DNA of 64,000 nt from a bacterium (GTDB taxonomy: Bacteria; Desulfobacterota; Binatia; HRBIN30; CADEER01). The notes beneath the pieces are model-generated. The model did no database searches, had not been told where the DNA came from, and was given only the letters and a program-made list of their open reading frames with translations. Positions 45,211 to 54,408 of this stretch are shown one piece after another. The stretch lies in assembly GCA_019637795.1 (NCBI GenBank), contig JAHBUY010000003.1, forward strand, positions 877,409 to 941,408, in the 5' to 3' direction. The translations under genes and the position numbers were made by a program. Numbering within the stretch: position 1 is the stretch's first letter; the number at the start of each line of letters is the position of its first letter.

Positions 45211-45674
45211 GCCTTCGCCTCCAGCGCCTCCTTCACGTTGGCGAGGTATTCCTTCACCGTGGCGCTCGCCTCCTTCTCGGCGAACGACTTCACCAGGCGC
45301 TGCAGCAGCGACGGCACCGGCGTGTCGGGCGCGACCATCTGCCGCAACGTGATCTTGGTCCCGGTGCCGGCCTTCTGGAAGCGGATCTCGCCGTCGACGT
45401 CGGTGTTGTCGCCCTTCGCCGGCGCGCTGACGAAGACGATCGAGGTCTTGCCGTCGGTCTCGTACGCCGCCGTGTACTGGACCTTCATGGTCAGCCCGGC
45501 GGTCGAGCGCTCGTCGTAGACGAAGCGATAGGTGTCGTTGCCGACCTTCTTGCAGCTCGCCAGCCCCGGGATGTGCTTCGACGAGCCGACGACGTCCCAG
45601 AGATACTTGTACGCCTTCTCGATCGGCACCTTGACGGTGACCGACCCCTCGACCTCGGTGGGGAACTTGGCCAT
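45207..45674 (-). CDS. SRPBCC (START-like) family protein
   Basis: This 155-residue helix-grip protein with a hydrophobic cavity begins VEGSVTVKVPIEKAYKYLWDVVG, the typical first strand and helix, and ends in a long C-terminal helix LLQRLVKSFAEKEASATVKEYLANVKEAL (about 122-150). Such proteins bind lipids or polyketide-like ligands; CoxG-type members are related. ATG 45674. A family B repeat lies 13 bases upstream. The PEBP gene overlaps its stop, so the two are one unit; both folds bind hydrophobic ligands. Confidence 0.82.
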   Translation of the reverse strand: MAKFPTEVEGSVTVKVPIEKAYKYLWDVVGSSKHIPGLASCKKVGNDTYRFVYDERSTAGLTMKVQYTAAYETDGKTSIVFVSAPAKGDNTDVDGEIRFQKAGTGTKITLRQMVAPDTPVPSLLQRLVKSFAEKEASATVKEYLANVKEALEAKA

Positions 45675-45686
45675 GCGCGTCTGAAA

Positions 45687-45721
45687 ACACAGATGGACGC
45701 CGATGGCCACAGATGGACGCG
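45687..45721. repeat. Repeat family B, copy 2
   Basis: Two GATGG-containing subunits (ACACAGATGGACGC and CCACAGATGGACGC) with GATGG between, 31 of 35 identical to 36338-36372. It lies 12 bases upstream of the SRPBCC start. Confidence 0.6.
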
Positions 45722-45824
45722 GACGCGACGTCCTCCCTGCGCGTCCAGCCGGCCCCGTGTGCCTCCGCGCGGCGGGATCTGGTCGGGATCCCTCCCGGAG
45801 GCGAGGGGCCGCAGCAGATCCCGG

Positions 45825-45853
45825 TTGACGCTCCCGCGCAATGTGCGATAGCT
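45825..45853 (+). promoter_or_regulatory. Predicted promoter of the DAHP synthase leader
   Basis: TTGACG (45825-45830), 17-bp spacer and ATAGCT (45848-45853; or TAGCTG with 18 bp) end ten bases before the leader-peptide ATG at 45864. This is the best -35 match in the window. Confidence 0.6.
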
Positions 45854-45863
45854 GGGAACGGTG

Positions 45864-45950
45864 ATGATCGCGTCGCAGACCCGGAGCTGGTTTTTTGGGT
45901 ACTTTACCTGGCGCCGCCCAGGGCTGCGGGAGGGTCTCACCTCGGCATAG
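45864..45950 (+). CDS. Aromatic leader peptide of the DAHP synthase gene (28 aa)
   Basis: A 28-codon reading frame from ATG 45864 to TAG 45950. Codons 9-16 read Trp-Phe-Phe-Gly-Tyr-Phe-Thr-Trp: six of eight are aromatic, and all three aromatic amino acids are represented. The rest has none. This is what a ribosome-stalling leader for a general aromatic biosynthesis gene should look like, by analogy with the trp and phe leaders. It lies directly between a strong promoter and an intrinsic terminator followed by DAHP synthase. The ribosome site is weak (GGGAACGG), and the transcript start may be close to the ATG. Not annotated by gene finders because of its size. Confidence 0.75.
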   Translation: MIASQTRSWFFGYFTWRRPGLREGLTSA

Positions 45951-46012
45951 CGCCGCCGAGCCAACCGACGACACCCGAAGCCCTGGGGCAATCCCCAGGG
46001 CTTTTTTGTTTT
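45906..46012 (+). promoter_or_regulatory. Transcription attenuator with competing hairpins upstream of DAHP synthase
   Basis: Four segments fit classical attenuation. Segment 1 CCTGG (45907-45911, over the last Trp codon) pairs with CCAGG (45918-45922). Segment 2 CCCAGGGCT (45917-45925) is perfectly complementary to AGCCCTGGG (45979-45987), forming an antiterminator. Segments 3 and 4 form an 11-bp stem AAGCCCTGGGG (45978-45988), loop CAAT, CCCCAGGGCTT (45993-46003), followed by T(6)GTTTT. Stalling on the aromatic codons should mask segment 1 and favour 2:3 pairing, hence readthrough when aromatic amino acids are scarce. A further hairpin (45941-45960) spans the leader stop codon. Confidence 0.72.
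45978..46012 (+). terminator. Intrinsic terminator of the attenuator
   Basis: A perfect 11-bp stem with a four-base loop is followed by TTTTTTGTTTT (46002-46012). This is the only classical rho-independent terminator with a T-run that I find in the window, and it stands upstream of a gene rather than after one. Confidence 0.85.
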
Positions 46013-46023
46013 CTGGAGCTGTC

Positions 46024-47091
46024 ATGCACCACAGCGAAGCCATCGAAGACCGCAACCTCGCCGCCCTGCGGCCGCTGCCGCCGCCGCGCGACGTGAAGGC
46101 GGCGTTGCCGCTCACCGACGCCGCGGCGTCGACCGTGCTCGCCGGGCGGGCCGCCATCCGCGACGTGCTGCACGGGCGCGACACCCACCGCCTGGTGGTG
46201 ATCGTCGGGCCGTGCTCGATCCACGATCCGGACGCCGCGCTCGACTACGCCCGGCGCCTGCGGCGGGTGGCCGACGCGACCCGTGATTCGCTGGTGCTGG
46301 TGATGCGCACCTACTTCGAGAAGCCGCGCACCACCGTCGGTTGGAAGGGATTGATCAACGACCCGCTGCTCGACGGCTCGTGCGATCTCCCCGCCGGCCT
46401 GCACCTGGCGCGCCGCATCCTGCTCGACATCAACGGCATGGGCATCGCCTGCGCCGGCGAGATGCTCGACCCGATCGTGCCCCAGTACATCGCCGACCTG
46501 CTGAGCTGGGTCGCGATCGGCGCCCGCACGACGGAGAGCCAGACGCATCGCGAGATGGCGAGCGGGCTCTCGATGCCGGTGGGGTTCAAGAACGGCACCG
46601 ACGGCGGGCTCCAGGTGGCGCTCAACGCGATGATCTCGGCGCGCCACCCGCACAGTTTCCTCGGCATCGACCGCAACGGCGCCGTGAGCGTCGTCCAGAC
46701 CACCGGCAACCCCGACCGCCACATCGTCCTGCGCGGCGGCGCCGGCGATCCGAACTACGGCCCGGAGGCGATCGCGCGCGCCGCCCGGCTGCTCGCCGAC
46801 GAGGCCATCGCGCGGCCGATCATGATCGACTGCTCGCATGACAACTCGGGCAAGGACCACCAGCGCCAGGGCGCCGTCTGTCGCGCCGTCGCGGCGCAGG
46901 TGCGGGACGGCGAGGGCCGCGTCCTCGGCCTGATGCTGGAGAGCAACCTGCAACCCGGGCGGCAGAATTGGATGCCGGACGAACGGCTCGCCTACGGCGT
47001 ATCGATCACCGACGCCTGCATCGGCTGGGACGAGACCGAGGCGCTGCTCCACGAGCTCGCCGACTCGACCCCGCGGCGGCGCGCGGCGTGA
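46024..47091 (+). CDS. 3-deoxy-7-phosphoheptulonate (DAHP) synthase, type I
   Basis: This 355-residue AroF/G/H-class enzyme condenses phosphoenolpyruvate with erythrose-4-phosphate, the first step of the shikimate pathway. Motifs: VIVGPCSIHD (about 60-69), YFEKPRTTVGWKGLINDP (about 98-115), the PEP-site GFKNGTDG (about 182-189), ARHPHSFLGID (about 205-215), GAGDPNYG (about 240-247) and the metal-site His in DCSHDNSGKDH (about 269-279). Length equals that of E. coli AroG (350). ATG 46024 has GGAG eight bases upstream, immediately after the attenuator, so expression is probably controlled by aromatic amino acid supply. Confidence 0.95.
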   Translation: MHHSEAIEDRNLAALRPLPPPRDVKAALPLTDAAASTVLAGRAAIRDVLHGRDTHRLVVIVGPCSIHDPDAALDYARRLRRVADATRDSLVLVMRTYFEKPRTTVGWKGLINDPLLDGSCDLPAGLHLARRILLDINGMGIACAGEMLDPIVPQYIADLLSWVAIGARTTESQTHREMASGLSMPVGFKNGTDGGLQVALNAMISARHPHSFLGIDRNGAVSVVQTTGNPDRHIVLRGGAGDPNYGPEAIARAARLLADEAIARPIMIDCSHDNSGKDHQRQGAVCRAVAAQVRDGEGRVLGLMLESNLQPGRQNWMPDERLAYGVSITDACIGWDETEALLHELADSTPRRRAA

Positions 47092-47096
47092 GCGGC

Positions 47097-47423
47097 ATGC
47101 GGCGCCTGATGATCGCGTCGCTGCTGCTGGCGGCGTCGGCGCGGGCGCAAACGCCCGGCAACGACGACGCGACCCGCGCGCTGCTGCAGCGATTGTGCGG
47201 TGAGCTCAGCATGCCCTGCGATGCGTGCGGCAAGCATCGCGGGCCGGCCACGCCGGCGCCGACCGCGCGGCCGGCGGGCGACCTGCTCCGACACCCGGCC
47301 GACGCCTGGGGTCACGCGGTGCAGATCAGCGTCGGCGGCGAGGGAATCGTCCTCCGGTCGCCGGGCGCCGACGGCGAGTTGGGAACGGCGGACGACATCG
47401 TCGCCGCCTGCGGGAAGAACTGA
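47097..47423 (+). CDS. Small exported GspG-like protein (108 aa)
   Basis: Signal peptide at about 1-17 (MRRLMIASLLLAASARA). The mature protein has four Cys residues (LCGELSMPCDACGK and a final AACGKN). Its C-terminal half, DAWGHAVQI to VLRSPGADGELGTADDIV, matches the DPWGxxY...SxGADGxxGTxDDI core of type II secretion major pseudopilins (GspG), including the calcium-loop Asp residues. It lacks the prepilin N-terminal helix, so it is a free, exported version of the pseudopilin head. Located 5 bases after the DAHP synthase stop on the same strand. No other secretion genes are present. Function unknown. Confidence 0.7.
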   Translation: MRRLMIASLLLAASARAQTPGNDDATRALLQRLCGELSMPCDACGKHRGPATPAPTARPAGDLLRHPADAWGHAVQISVGGEGIVLRSPGADGELGTADDIVAACGKN

Positions 47424-47428
47424 CGGGA

Positions 47429-47710
47429 TCACTCCTTGACGTCGGTGCCGGCGCCCTGGAGGGAACCGCCGGCCTTGTTCAGACCCTCGCCGGTCTTTTC
47501 CAGCGCCGTGCCGGTGCCGCGCTTGGTGGCGTCCCAACCGTCCTTGGCGACATCCTTGGTCGCGTCCCACCCCTTCTTGGTGTCGGCCTTGATGCCGCGG
47601 CCGAGCTCCTCGAAGCCCTGCTTGATCGACGGCTCCTCGGCCAGCGCCGCCGTCGCGGCGGCGAGCATCAGGGTCAGGGCGACGAGGCGGATCCCAGTGG
47701 TGGCGCGCAT
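47429..47710 (-). CDS. Small exported helical protein with GWDATK repeats (93 aa)
   Basis: Signal peptide at about 1-24 (cleaved near ALA-EE). The remaining 69 residues are charged and helical with short repeats (KKGWDATKDVAK, KDGWDATKRGTG, LEKTGEGLNKAG), reminiscent of LEA- or apolipoprotein-like amphipathic helices. I know no function. GAGGAG precedes ATG 47710. It begins 14 bases downstream of the dxs stop on the same strand, so it is probably co-transcribed with dxs, although a link to isoprenoid synthesis is not evident. Confidence 0.65.
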   Translation of the reverse strand: MRATTGIRLVALTLMLAAATAALAEEPSIKQGFEELGRGIKADTKKGWDATKDVAKDGWDATKRGTGTALEKTGEGLNKAGGSLQGAGTDVKE

Positions 47711-47724
47711 GGCGAGGCTCCTCT

Positions 47725-49695
47725 TCAGATGCCGGTGACCAGGCGCACGGGGGCGCCGGGACGAAGCGCGGCGAGGCGAGCGGCGATGCGGTCGGTGAGC
47801 TGGTCGAGGTCGAGGCCGACCGACGCCAACTGCTCGCCGCGCTGGCCGTGGTCGATGAAGCGATCGGGCAGCGCCAGCAATTCGACGCGGTTGGCGTCGA
47901 GCCCCGGCTGGCGGCGGGCGAGCTCGAGAACGGCGGAGCCGAACCCGCCGGCAGCGACGTGGTCCTCGAGGGTGAAGACCACCGGCTGCTCGGCGAGCTC
48001 GGCGGCGATCAGGCGCTCGTCGAGCGGCTTGGCGAAGCGGGCGTTGACCACCGCCAGCGTCCGGCCGCTGGTCTCGCGCAGCCGCTGCCGCGCCGCCAGC
48101 GCGGCATAGACCATCGGGCCGTAGGCCAGGATGCAGCCGTCGCGGCCATCGGCGACCCGCTCGGCCTCGCCGACGCGGAACGGGGCGTGCGGCAGTTGCG
48201 CGCCCGGCGCGGCGCCGCTGCCGCGCGGGAAGCGGATGGCGGTCGGACCGTCGACGGTGAGCGCGAGATCCATCATCGCCGCCAACTCGCCGCTGTCGCG
48301 CGGCGCCATCAGGACGAAGTTCGGCAGGCAGCGCAGGTAGGTGATGTCGAAGACGCCGTTGTGGGTCGCGCCGTCGTTGCCGACGACGCCGCCGCGGTCG
48401 AGGCAGAAGAGCACCGGCGCGTTCTGCAGCGCCACCTCCTGGAAGAGCTGATCGTAGGCGCGCTGGAGGAAGGTCGAGTAGATCGCCGCGATCGGTCGAT
48501 GGCCGGCGAGGGCCAGGCCGGCGGCGAGGGCAACCGCGTGCTGCTCGGCCATGCCGACGTCGAGCACGCGCTCGGGGAATCGCTGCTGCACCGGGGTGAG
48601 GCCGGTGCCGTCGAGCATGGCCGCGGTGAGCACGACCACCCGCGGGTCGCGTTCGAGCAGCGTACCGGCGTGCGCCGCGAAGGCGGCGGTGAACGTCGGA
48701 CCGCCCTGGTCGGGGTACTCCGCGATCGCGGCGGCGGCCGGCGGCTGGCTGCCGCTGGCGGCGTGGTAGCAGGTCGCCTCGGGGACATCGTCCCGGTAGC
48801 CGCGCCCCTTGGTGGTGATGGCGTGGATCAGCACCGGGCGGCGCATCCAGCGGGTGGCGCGGAAGGCGGTGCGCAGGGCGTCGATGTCGTGGCCGTCGAT
48901 CGGCCCGTAATAGAAGAACCCGAGCTCCTCGAAGATGATGCCGAGGGCGTGGTGCGGGATGATGCCCTGCAGCGAGTGGTACCAGCGCTGCAGCACGTCG
49001 TCGACGTCGTCGCCGACGCCCGGAATGCGGCGGATGGCGCCCTGGATGGTGCGCAGGCGCTGGTTGAGCCAGGTCGAGCTGCGCACCCGCGACAAATAGG
49101 CGCTGAGCGCGCCGACGCTCGGGCTGATGCTCATGTTGTTGTCGTTGAGCACCACCACCAGCTCGAGGTCGCGGTAGGCGCCGCCGTGGTTCAGCGCCTC
49201 GAAGGCGTTGCCCTCTTGCATCGAGCCGTCGCCGATGACCGCCACCGCCTTGCGGCCGACATCGGCCTCGCTGCCCCGCCAGGCGAGCGCGAAGCCCATC
49301 GCCGTTGAGATGCTGGTGCCGCCGTGGCCGGTCTTCACCGTGTCGTACGGCGACTCCTCCGGGTCCGGAAACCCCGACAGCCCCTGCCACTGGCGCAGGG
49401 TCGCGAAGCGGTCGCGCCGTCCGGTGAGCAGCTTGTGCGGGTAGCACTGGTGGCCGACGTCCCAGATCAGCTTGTCGCGGTCGTTGAACTGATACTCGGC
49501 GAAGAGCGCCAGGGTGAGCTCGACGACGCCGAGACCGGCTCCGAGGTGGCCGCCGGTGCGGGTCACCGAGTCGATGATGAAACGCCGCAGATCGCCGGCC
49601 AGCGCCCGCAGGCCGTCGGCGTCCATGTCCTTGACGTCCTGGGGCGAGCCCAGCGCGTCGAGCAATGGGTACGGGGACTCCAGCGGTGCGCGCAT
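47725..49695 (-). CDS. dxs: 1-deoxy-D-xylulose-5-phosphate synthase
   Basis: This 656-residue thiamine-diphosphate enzyme condenses pyruvate with glyceraldehyde-3-phosphate, the entry to the MEP isoprenoid pathway. Motifs: GGHLGAGLGVVELTLAL (about 47-63), DVGHQCYPHKLLTGR (about 78-92), the TPP motif beginning GDGSMQEG and ending NDNN (about 151-181), HAITTKGRGY (about 284-293), the catalytic Glu region DVGMAEQHAVALAAG (about 372-386) and GGVVGNDGATHNGVFD. About 20-35 residues longer than typical. ATG 49695 (with a GTG at 49704 also possible) sits seven bases after TAGCGT, suggesting a leaderless transcript. Confidence 0.95.
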   Translation of the reverse strand: MRAPLESPYPLLDALGSPQDVKDMDADGLRALAGDLRRFIIDSVTRTGGHLGAGLGVVELTLALFAEYQFNDRDKLIWDVGHQCYPHKLLTGRRDRFATLRQWQGLSGFPDPEESPYDTVKTGHGGTSISTAMGFALAWRGSEADVGRKAVAVIGDGSMQEGNAFEALNHGGAYRDLELVVVLNDNNMSISPSVGALSAYLSRVRSSTWLNQRLRTIQGAIRRIPGVGDDVDDVLQRWYHSLQGIIPHHALGIIFEELGFFYYGPIDGHDIDALRTAFRATRWMRRPVLIHAITTKGRGYRDDVPEATCYHAASGSQPPAAAAIAEYPDQGGPTFTAAFAAHAGTLLERDPRVVVLTAAMLDGTGLTPVQQRFPERVLDVGMAEQHAVALAAGLALAGHRPIAAIYSTFLQRAYDQLFQEVALQNAPVLFCLDRGGVVGNDGATHNGVFDITYLRCLPNFVLMAPRDSGELAAMMDLALTVDGPTAIRFPRGSGAAPGAQLPHAPFRVGEAERVADGRDGCILAYGPMVYAALAARQRLRETSGRTLAVVNARFAKPLDERLIAAELAEQPVVFTLEDHVAAGGFGSAVLELARRQPGLDANRVELLALPDRFIDHGQRGEQLASVGLDLDQLTDRIAARLAALRPGAPVRLVTGI

Positions 49696-49702
49696 CGCCG
49701 CC

Positions 49703-49708
49703 ACGCTA
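49703..49708 (-). promoter_or_regulatory. Predicted -10 box of dxs
   Basis: TAGCGT on the minus strand ends seven bases before ATG 49695, the same box and spacing as at 34378-34383. No TTG-type -35 is visible 17-18 bp upstream. Confidence 0.35.
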
Positions 49709-49796
49709 CACCCGAGCGCGGTCCGCGCCTAGGGAGGGTTCGCGCCCACCGGGGGGACGCCCGCCGGCATAGGCCGACCGGGACGGAACGGGCGCC

Positions 49797-50126
49797 CTAC
49801 TTCCCCGGAACGCCGAGCCAGCCGCGGCTCACCATGTCGGACATGGTGAGCAGGATCATGATGGCGAGGAAGAACAGGGACGAGCCGATGACGACCCAGT
49901 TGAGCTTCTCGCTGTGCCGCAGCTCCATGAAGAAATACATGACCAGCAGCGCCTTGGCGGAGGCGATGCCGAGCGCGACCGGCGTATTGAGGAACGCCAT
50001 GTCGAGGAACGCGGCGCCGACGGTGATGGCGGTCAGCCCGAGCAGGGCGACGTACACCGCGATGCAGGTCGAGACCGGCAGCGCGTTGGAGTGATCGGCG
50101 GAGTGACCGGCGGAAGCAGACGACAT
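49797..50126 (-). CDS. ctaF: Cytochrome c oxidase subunit IV family protein
   Basis: This 109-residue protein has three membrane helices (about 20-42, 48-68, 76-96). The MYFFMELRHSEKLNWVV segment (about 63-79) is characteristic of the prokaryotic subunit IV/CyoD-like family. It is the last gene of the respiratory operon, 9 bases after subunit III. It stabilises the oxidase core. No T-run terminator is seen after it. Confidence 0.85.
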   Translation of the reverse strand: MSSASAGHSADHSNALPVSTCIAVYVALLGLTAITVGAAFLDMAFLNTPVALGIASAKALLVMYFFMELRHSEKLNWVVIGSSLFFLAIMILLTMSDMVSRGWLGVPGK

Positions 50127-50135
50127 CGCAGCCCC

Positions 50136-50775
50136 TCAGTGCCGCCCGAGCAGGTAGAGCAGCGGGAAGAGGAAGATCCAGATCAGGTCGACGAAGTGCC
50201 AGTAGAGGCCGACCATCTCGACCGGGGTATAGTAGTTGCGATTGAACATCCCCTGGTAGGACCGGACGATGAGCACCAGCAGCAGGCCGGCGCCGACGAT
50301 CATGTGCAGCGCGTGCAGGCCGGTCATCGCGAAGTAGAGCGAGAAGAAGAGCTGGGCGTTGGTCGGGTCGGCGCCGTGGAACTGGAAGTGCGGCCCCGGC
50401 ACCAGGTGGTGCTCGAACTTGGCGGCGTACTCGACCACCTTCACCCCGAGGAAGACGAAGCCGAGGATCAGGGTGAGGATGAGATTGACGATCAGCATGC
50501 CGCGCTTGCTGACCTGCGCGGCGTGCACCGACAACGCCATGGTCAAGCTGCTGGTCAGCAGCACCAGGGTGTTGAAGGCGCCGAGCGAGATGTCCAGCTC
50601 GTGGCTGCCGGCGTGGAAGGCCTCCGGAAAGGCGGTGCGGTACACCACGTAGGCGGTGAAGAGGCCGCCGAAGAACATGACCTCCTGGGCGAGGAAGAAC
50701 CACATGCCCAGGGTCGACGCGTCATGCTGCTGCTCCGCGTCGTCGAAGTGGTGCGCGACGTAGGGCGCCGTCTGC

Positions 50776-50783
<8 letters not shown>
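50136..50783 (-). CDS. ctaE: Cytochrome c oxidase subunit III
   Basis: This 215-residue integral membrane protein has five helices. [23 protein letters not shown] (about 26-48) and [23 protein letters not shown] (about 154-176) are the conserved subunit III stretches, and the C-terminal [22 protein letters not shown] is typical. The five-helix form, without the first two helices of mitochondrial subunit III, is usual in caa3 oxidases. Its start overlaps the end of coxI by 8 bases. Confidence 0.92.
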
Positions 50784-52437
<1,654 letters not shown>

Positions 52438-52448
52438 GCGTCGTCCTT

Positions 52449-53504
52449 TCAGGAAGCGCTGTCGGCGCCGACGGGCGCGGTCTGCGCCACGCCCTGTCCG
52501 CTGGCCGGTGCGCCCTTGTCGAGCGACTTGATGTACTGAATGAGCTGCATCACCTGCTCTTCGCTGAGCTGCCCCTGGAAGGTCGGCATCACCGGCTGGA
52601 AGCCCTGCACGATCTTGGCGGTCGGATTGAGGATCGACTCGCGGACGTAGGCCTCGTCGGCCAGCACCTCGCTGCCGTCGCTGAGCTTGACCATGTGCCC
52701 GAACACGCCGACCAGTGACGGCCCGAGGCCGCCGCCCTGCGGCAGGTGGCAGGTGGCGCAGGCCCTGGCGGTGAAGAGCGCCTCGCCCGCGGCGACCGGC
52801 GACGCGGCGGCGCCCGCCGGGGCCGATACCGCGGCGGCGGCCGGGTGCCCCGGCGGTTGCGGCGCCGGCGGCTGCTCGGACAACCACTTCTCGAACGCCG
52901 CCGGCTCCATGACGACGATCTTGCCGATCATGCCGGAGTGCTCGGTGCCGCAGTACTCGGCGCAGAACAGGTGGTACTCGCCGACCTTGGTCGCCTCGAA
53001 CCACGAGGTGGTGTAGCGGCCGGGCAGGACGTCGAACTTCATGCGGAAGGCCGGGATGTAGAAGCTGTGGATCACGTCCTCGGACGTCATCGTCAGCTTC
53101 ACGGCCTGGCCGATCGGGACGTGCAGCTCGTTGATCTCGCGCCGCCCCTCCATGTGCTGCAGCTTCCACATCCACTGCTTGCCGACCACGAACACCTCGT
53201 GGGCGTTGTCGGGCGGGCGCGAGAAACCGAAGAACAGCCACACGCCCCAGGCGAAGATCACCATGGTGATGCCGAACGGGATCACGGACCAGGCGATCTC
53301 GAGCAGGGTCGAGCCGTGGATGTGATGCCCGACGTCCTGCGGATTGCGGCGGCGGAAGCGGATCGAGAAGCCGACCAGCATCGCGGCGATGATGACGCCG
53401 AAGAACAGGCTGACGGCGATCAGGAAGAGATAGAAGTAGTCGACCTGGGCGGCCATGGTCGACGCCTGCTCGGGAAACAGCGGAAAATCGTAGGCGCGCA
53501 TCAT
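52449..53504 (-). CDS. ctaC: Cytochrome c oxidase subunit II with fused cytochrome c domain
   Basis: This 351-residue subunit has two membrane helices (about 22-46 and 70-95), a cupredoxin domain with aromatic electron-entry stretch [10 protein letters not shown] (about 109-118), the CuA site ending in [13 protein letters not shown] (about 181-193; two Cys, Glu, His, Met) and a His in the earlier [11 protein letters not shown]-terminal class I cytochrome c follows, with heme motif CATCH (about 263-267) and axial Met near VMPTF (about 317). The fused heme domain makes this a caa3-type oxidase, taking electrons directly from complex III or a carrier. Confidence 0.94.
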   Translation of the reverse strand: MMRAYDFPLFPEQASTMAAQVDYFYLFLIAVSLFFGVIIAAMLVGFSIRFRRRNPQDVGHHIHGSTLLEIAWSVIPFGITMVIFAWGVWLFFGFSRPPDNAHEVFVVGKQWMWKLQHMEGRREINELHVPIGQAVKLTMTSEDVIHSFYIPAFRMKFDVLPGRYTTSWFEATKVGEYHLFCAEYCGTEHSGMIGKIVVMEPAAFEKWLSEQPPAPQPPGHPAAAAVSAPAGAAASPVAAGEALFTARACATCHLPQGGGLGPSLVGVFGHMVKLSDGSEVLADEAYVRESILNPTAKIVQGFQPVMPTFQGQLSEEQVMQLIQYIKSLDKGAPASGQGVAQTAPVGADSAS

Positions 53505-53508
53505 CGTC

Positions 53509-54408
53509 TCACTGCCGGGCCGGCCCGGTGCTTGGCTTGGCCGCCGTCGCTGCGCCCGTCCCGCCGCGGCGGTCCTGGCGCCAGGTGCGGAACATGAACC
53601 CGCCGAGCGCGAGGAGGGTGAGGATGCCGCCGATGCGGATGGCGGTCATCACCTCGCTGGTGTACCGCCCCGTCGACGGATCGTACTGGAAGCAGAACAG
53701 CATCAACTGGTCGACCGGCGAGCCGATCTTGCCGTCGGCGGCCTCCATCAGCCCGAACTTGAGATCGCGGGGCGCGGGCTCGACGCCGTAGAAGTAGCGC
53801 GAGAGGATGCCGTCCGGCGTCAGCACGAACACCCCGGCGGCGTGCGCGAACTGCTTCTTGTCCGGCAGGTAGGTGTAGCGGAAGCCGACCGCGTCGGTGA
53901 GCTGTTTGATCGACGCTTCGTCGCCCGTGAGGAAGTGCCAGCCCCGTTCGGCGCCCGGGCGGCGATACTCCTGCAGGTAGGTCGCCTTCTTCCTGGCGGC
54001 GAGCTCCGGCGTGTCCGTGGGGTCGAAGCTGACGGTGATGACGTCGAACTCGTTGCCGGCGTCGAACGGCAGGGCGCGCATGGCGCTCACCAGGCCATTG
54101 AGCACCAGCGTGCAGAGCATCGGGCACTCGTAGTACGCGAGCGACAGAATCACCGGCTTGCCGCGCATCAGGCTGCGCAGCGTCACGGTCTCGCCGGCCT
54201 CGTTGCGGAACGGGAGATCGAGCGGAACCGGCTGATTGAGGTGCTGGTCGATGCCGACGTCGCGCAGCTCGGGCGGGCGGACCTCGCTCGGCTGGCCGCG
54301 CCGATCGGCATCGCGATCGACGGGACCGCCGCCCTCGAAGGCGCGCGCGTTCAGCGGTGCCGCGAGCACCGCGAGCGCGAGCGCGAGCGCCGTGCTGGCT
54401 CGCCTCAT
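53509..54408 (-). CDS. SCO1/SenC family copper chaperone
   Basis: This 299-residue protein has a signal peptide (about 1-23), a thioredoxin-like domain with copper ligands in YYECPMLC (about 98-105) and the third ligand His in FAHAAGVFVL (about 197-206), and a C-terminal membrane helix (about 255-275, GILTLLALGGFMFRTW). SCO proteins deliver copper to, or reduce, the CuA site of subunit II. It lies 4 bases upstream of ctaC and overlaps the 54405 gene (ATGA). The C-terminal anchor is a common variant in act-caa3 operons. Confidence 0.92.
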   Translation of the reverse strand: MRRASTALALALAVLAAPLNARAFEGGGPVDRDADRRGQPSEVRPPELRDVGIDQHLNQPVPLDLPFRNEAGETVTLRSLMRGKPVILSLAYYECPMLCTLVLNGLVSAMRALPFDAGNEFDVITVSFDPTDTPELAARKKATYLQEYRRPGAERGWHFLTGDEASIKQLTDAVGFRYTYLPDKKQFAHAAGVFVLTPDGILSRYFYGVEPAPRDLKFGLMEAADGKIGSPVDQLMLFCFQYDPSTGRYTSEVMTAIRIGGILTLLALGGFMFRTWRQDRRGGTGAATAAKPSTGPARQ

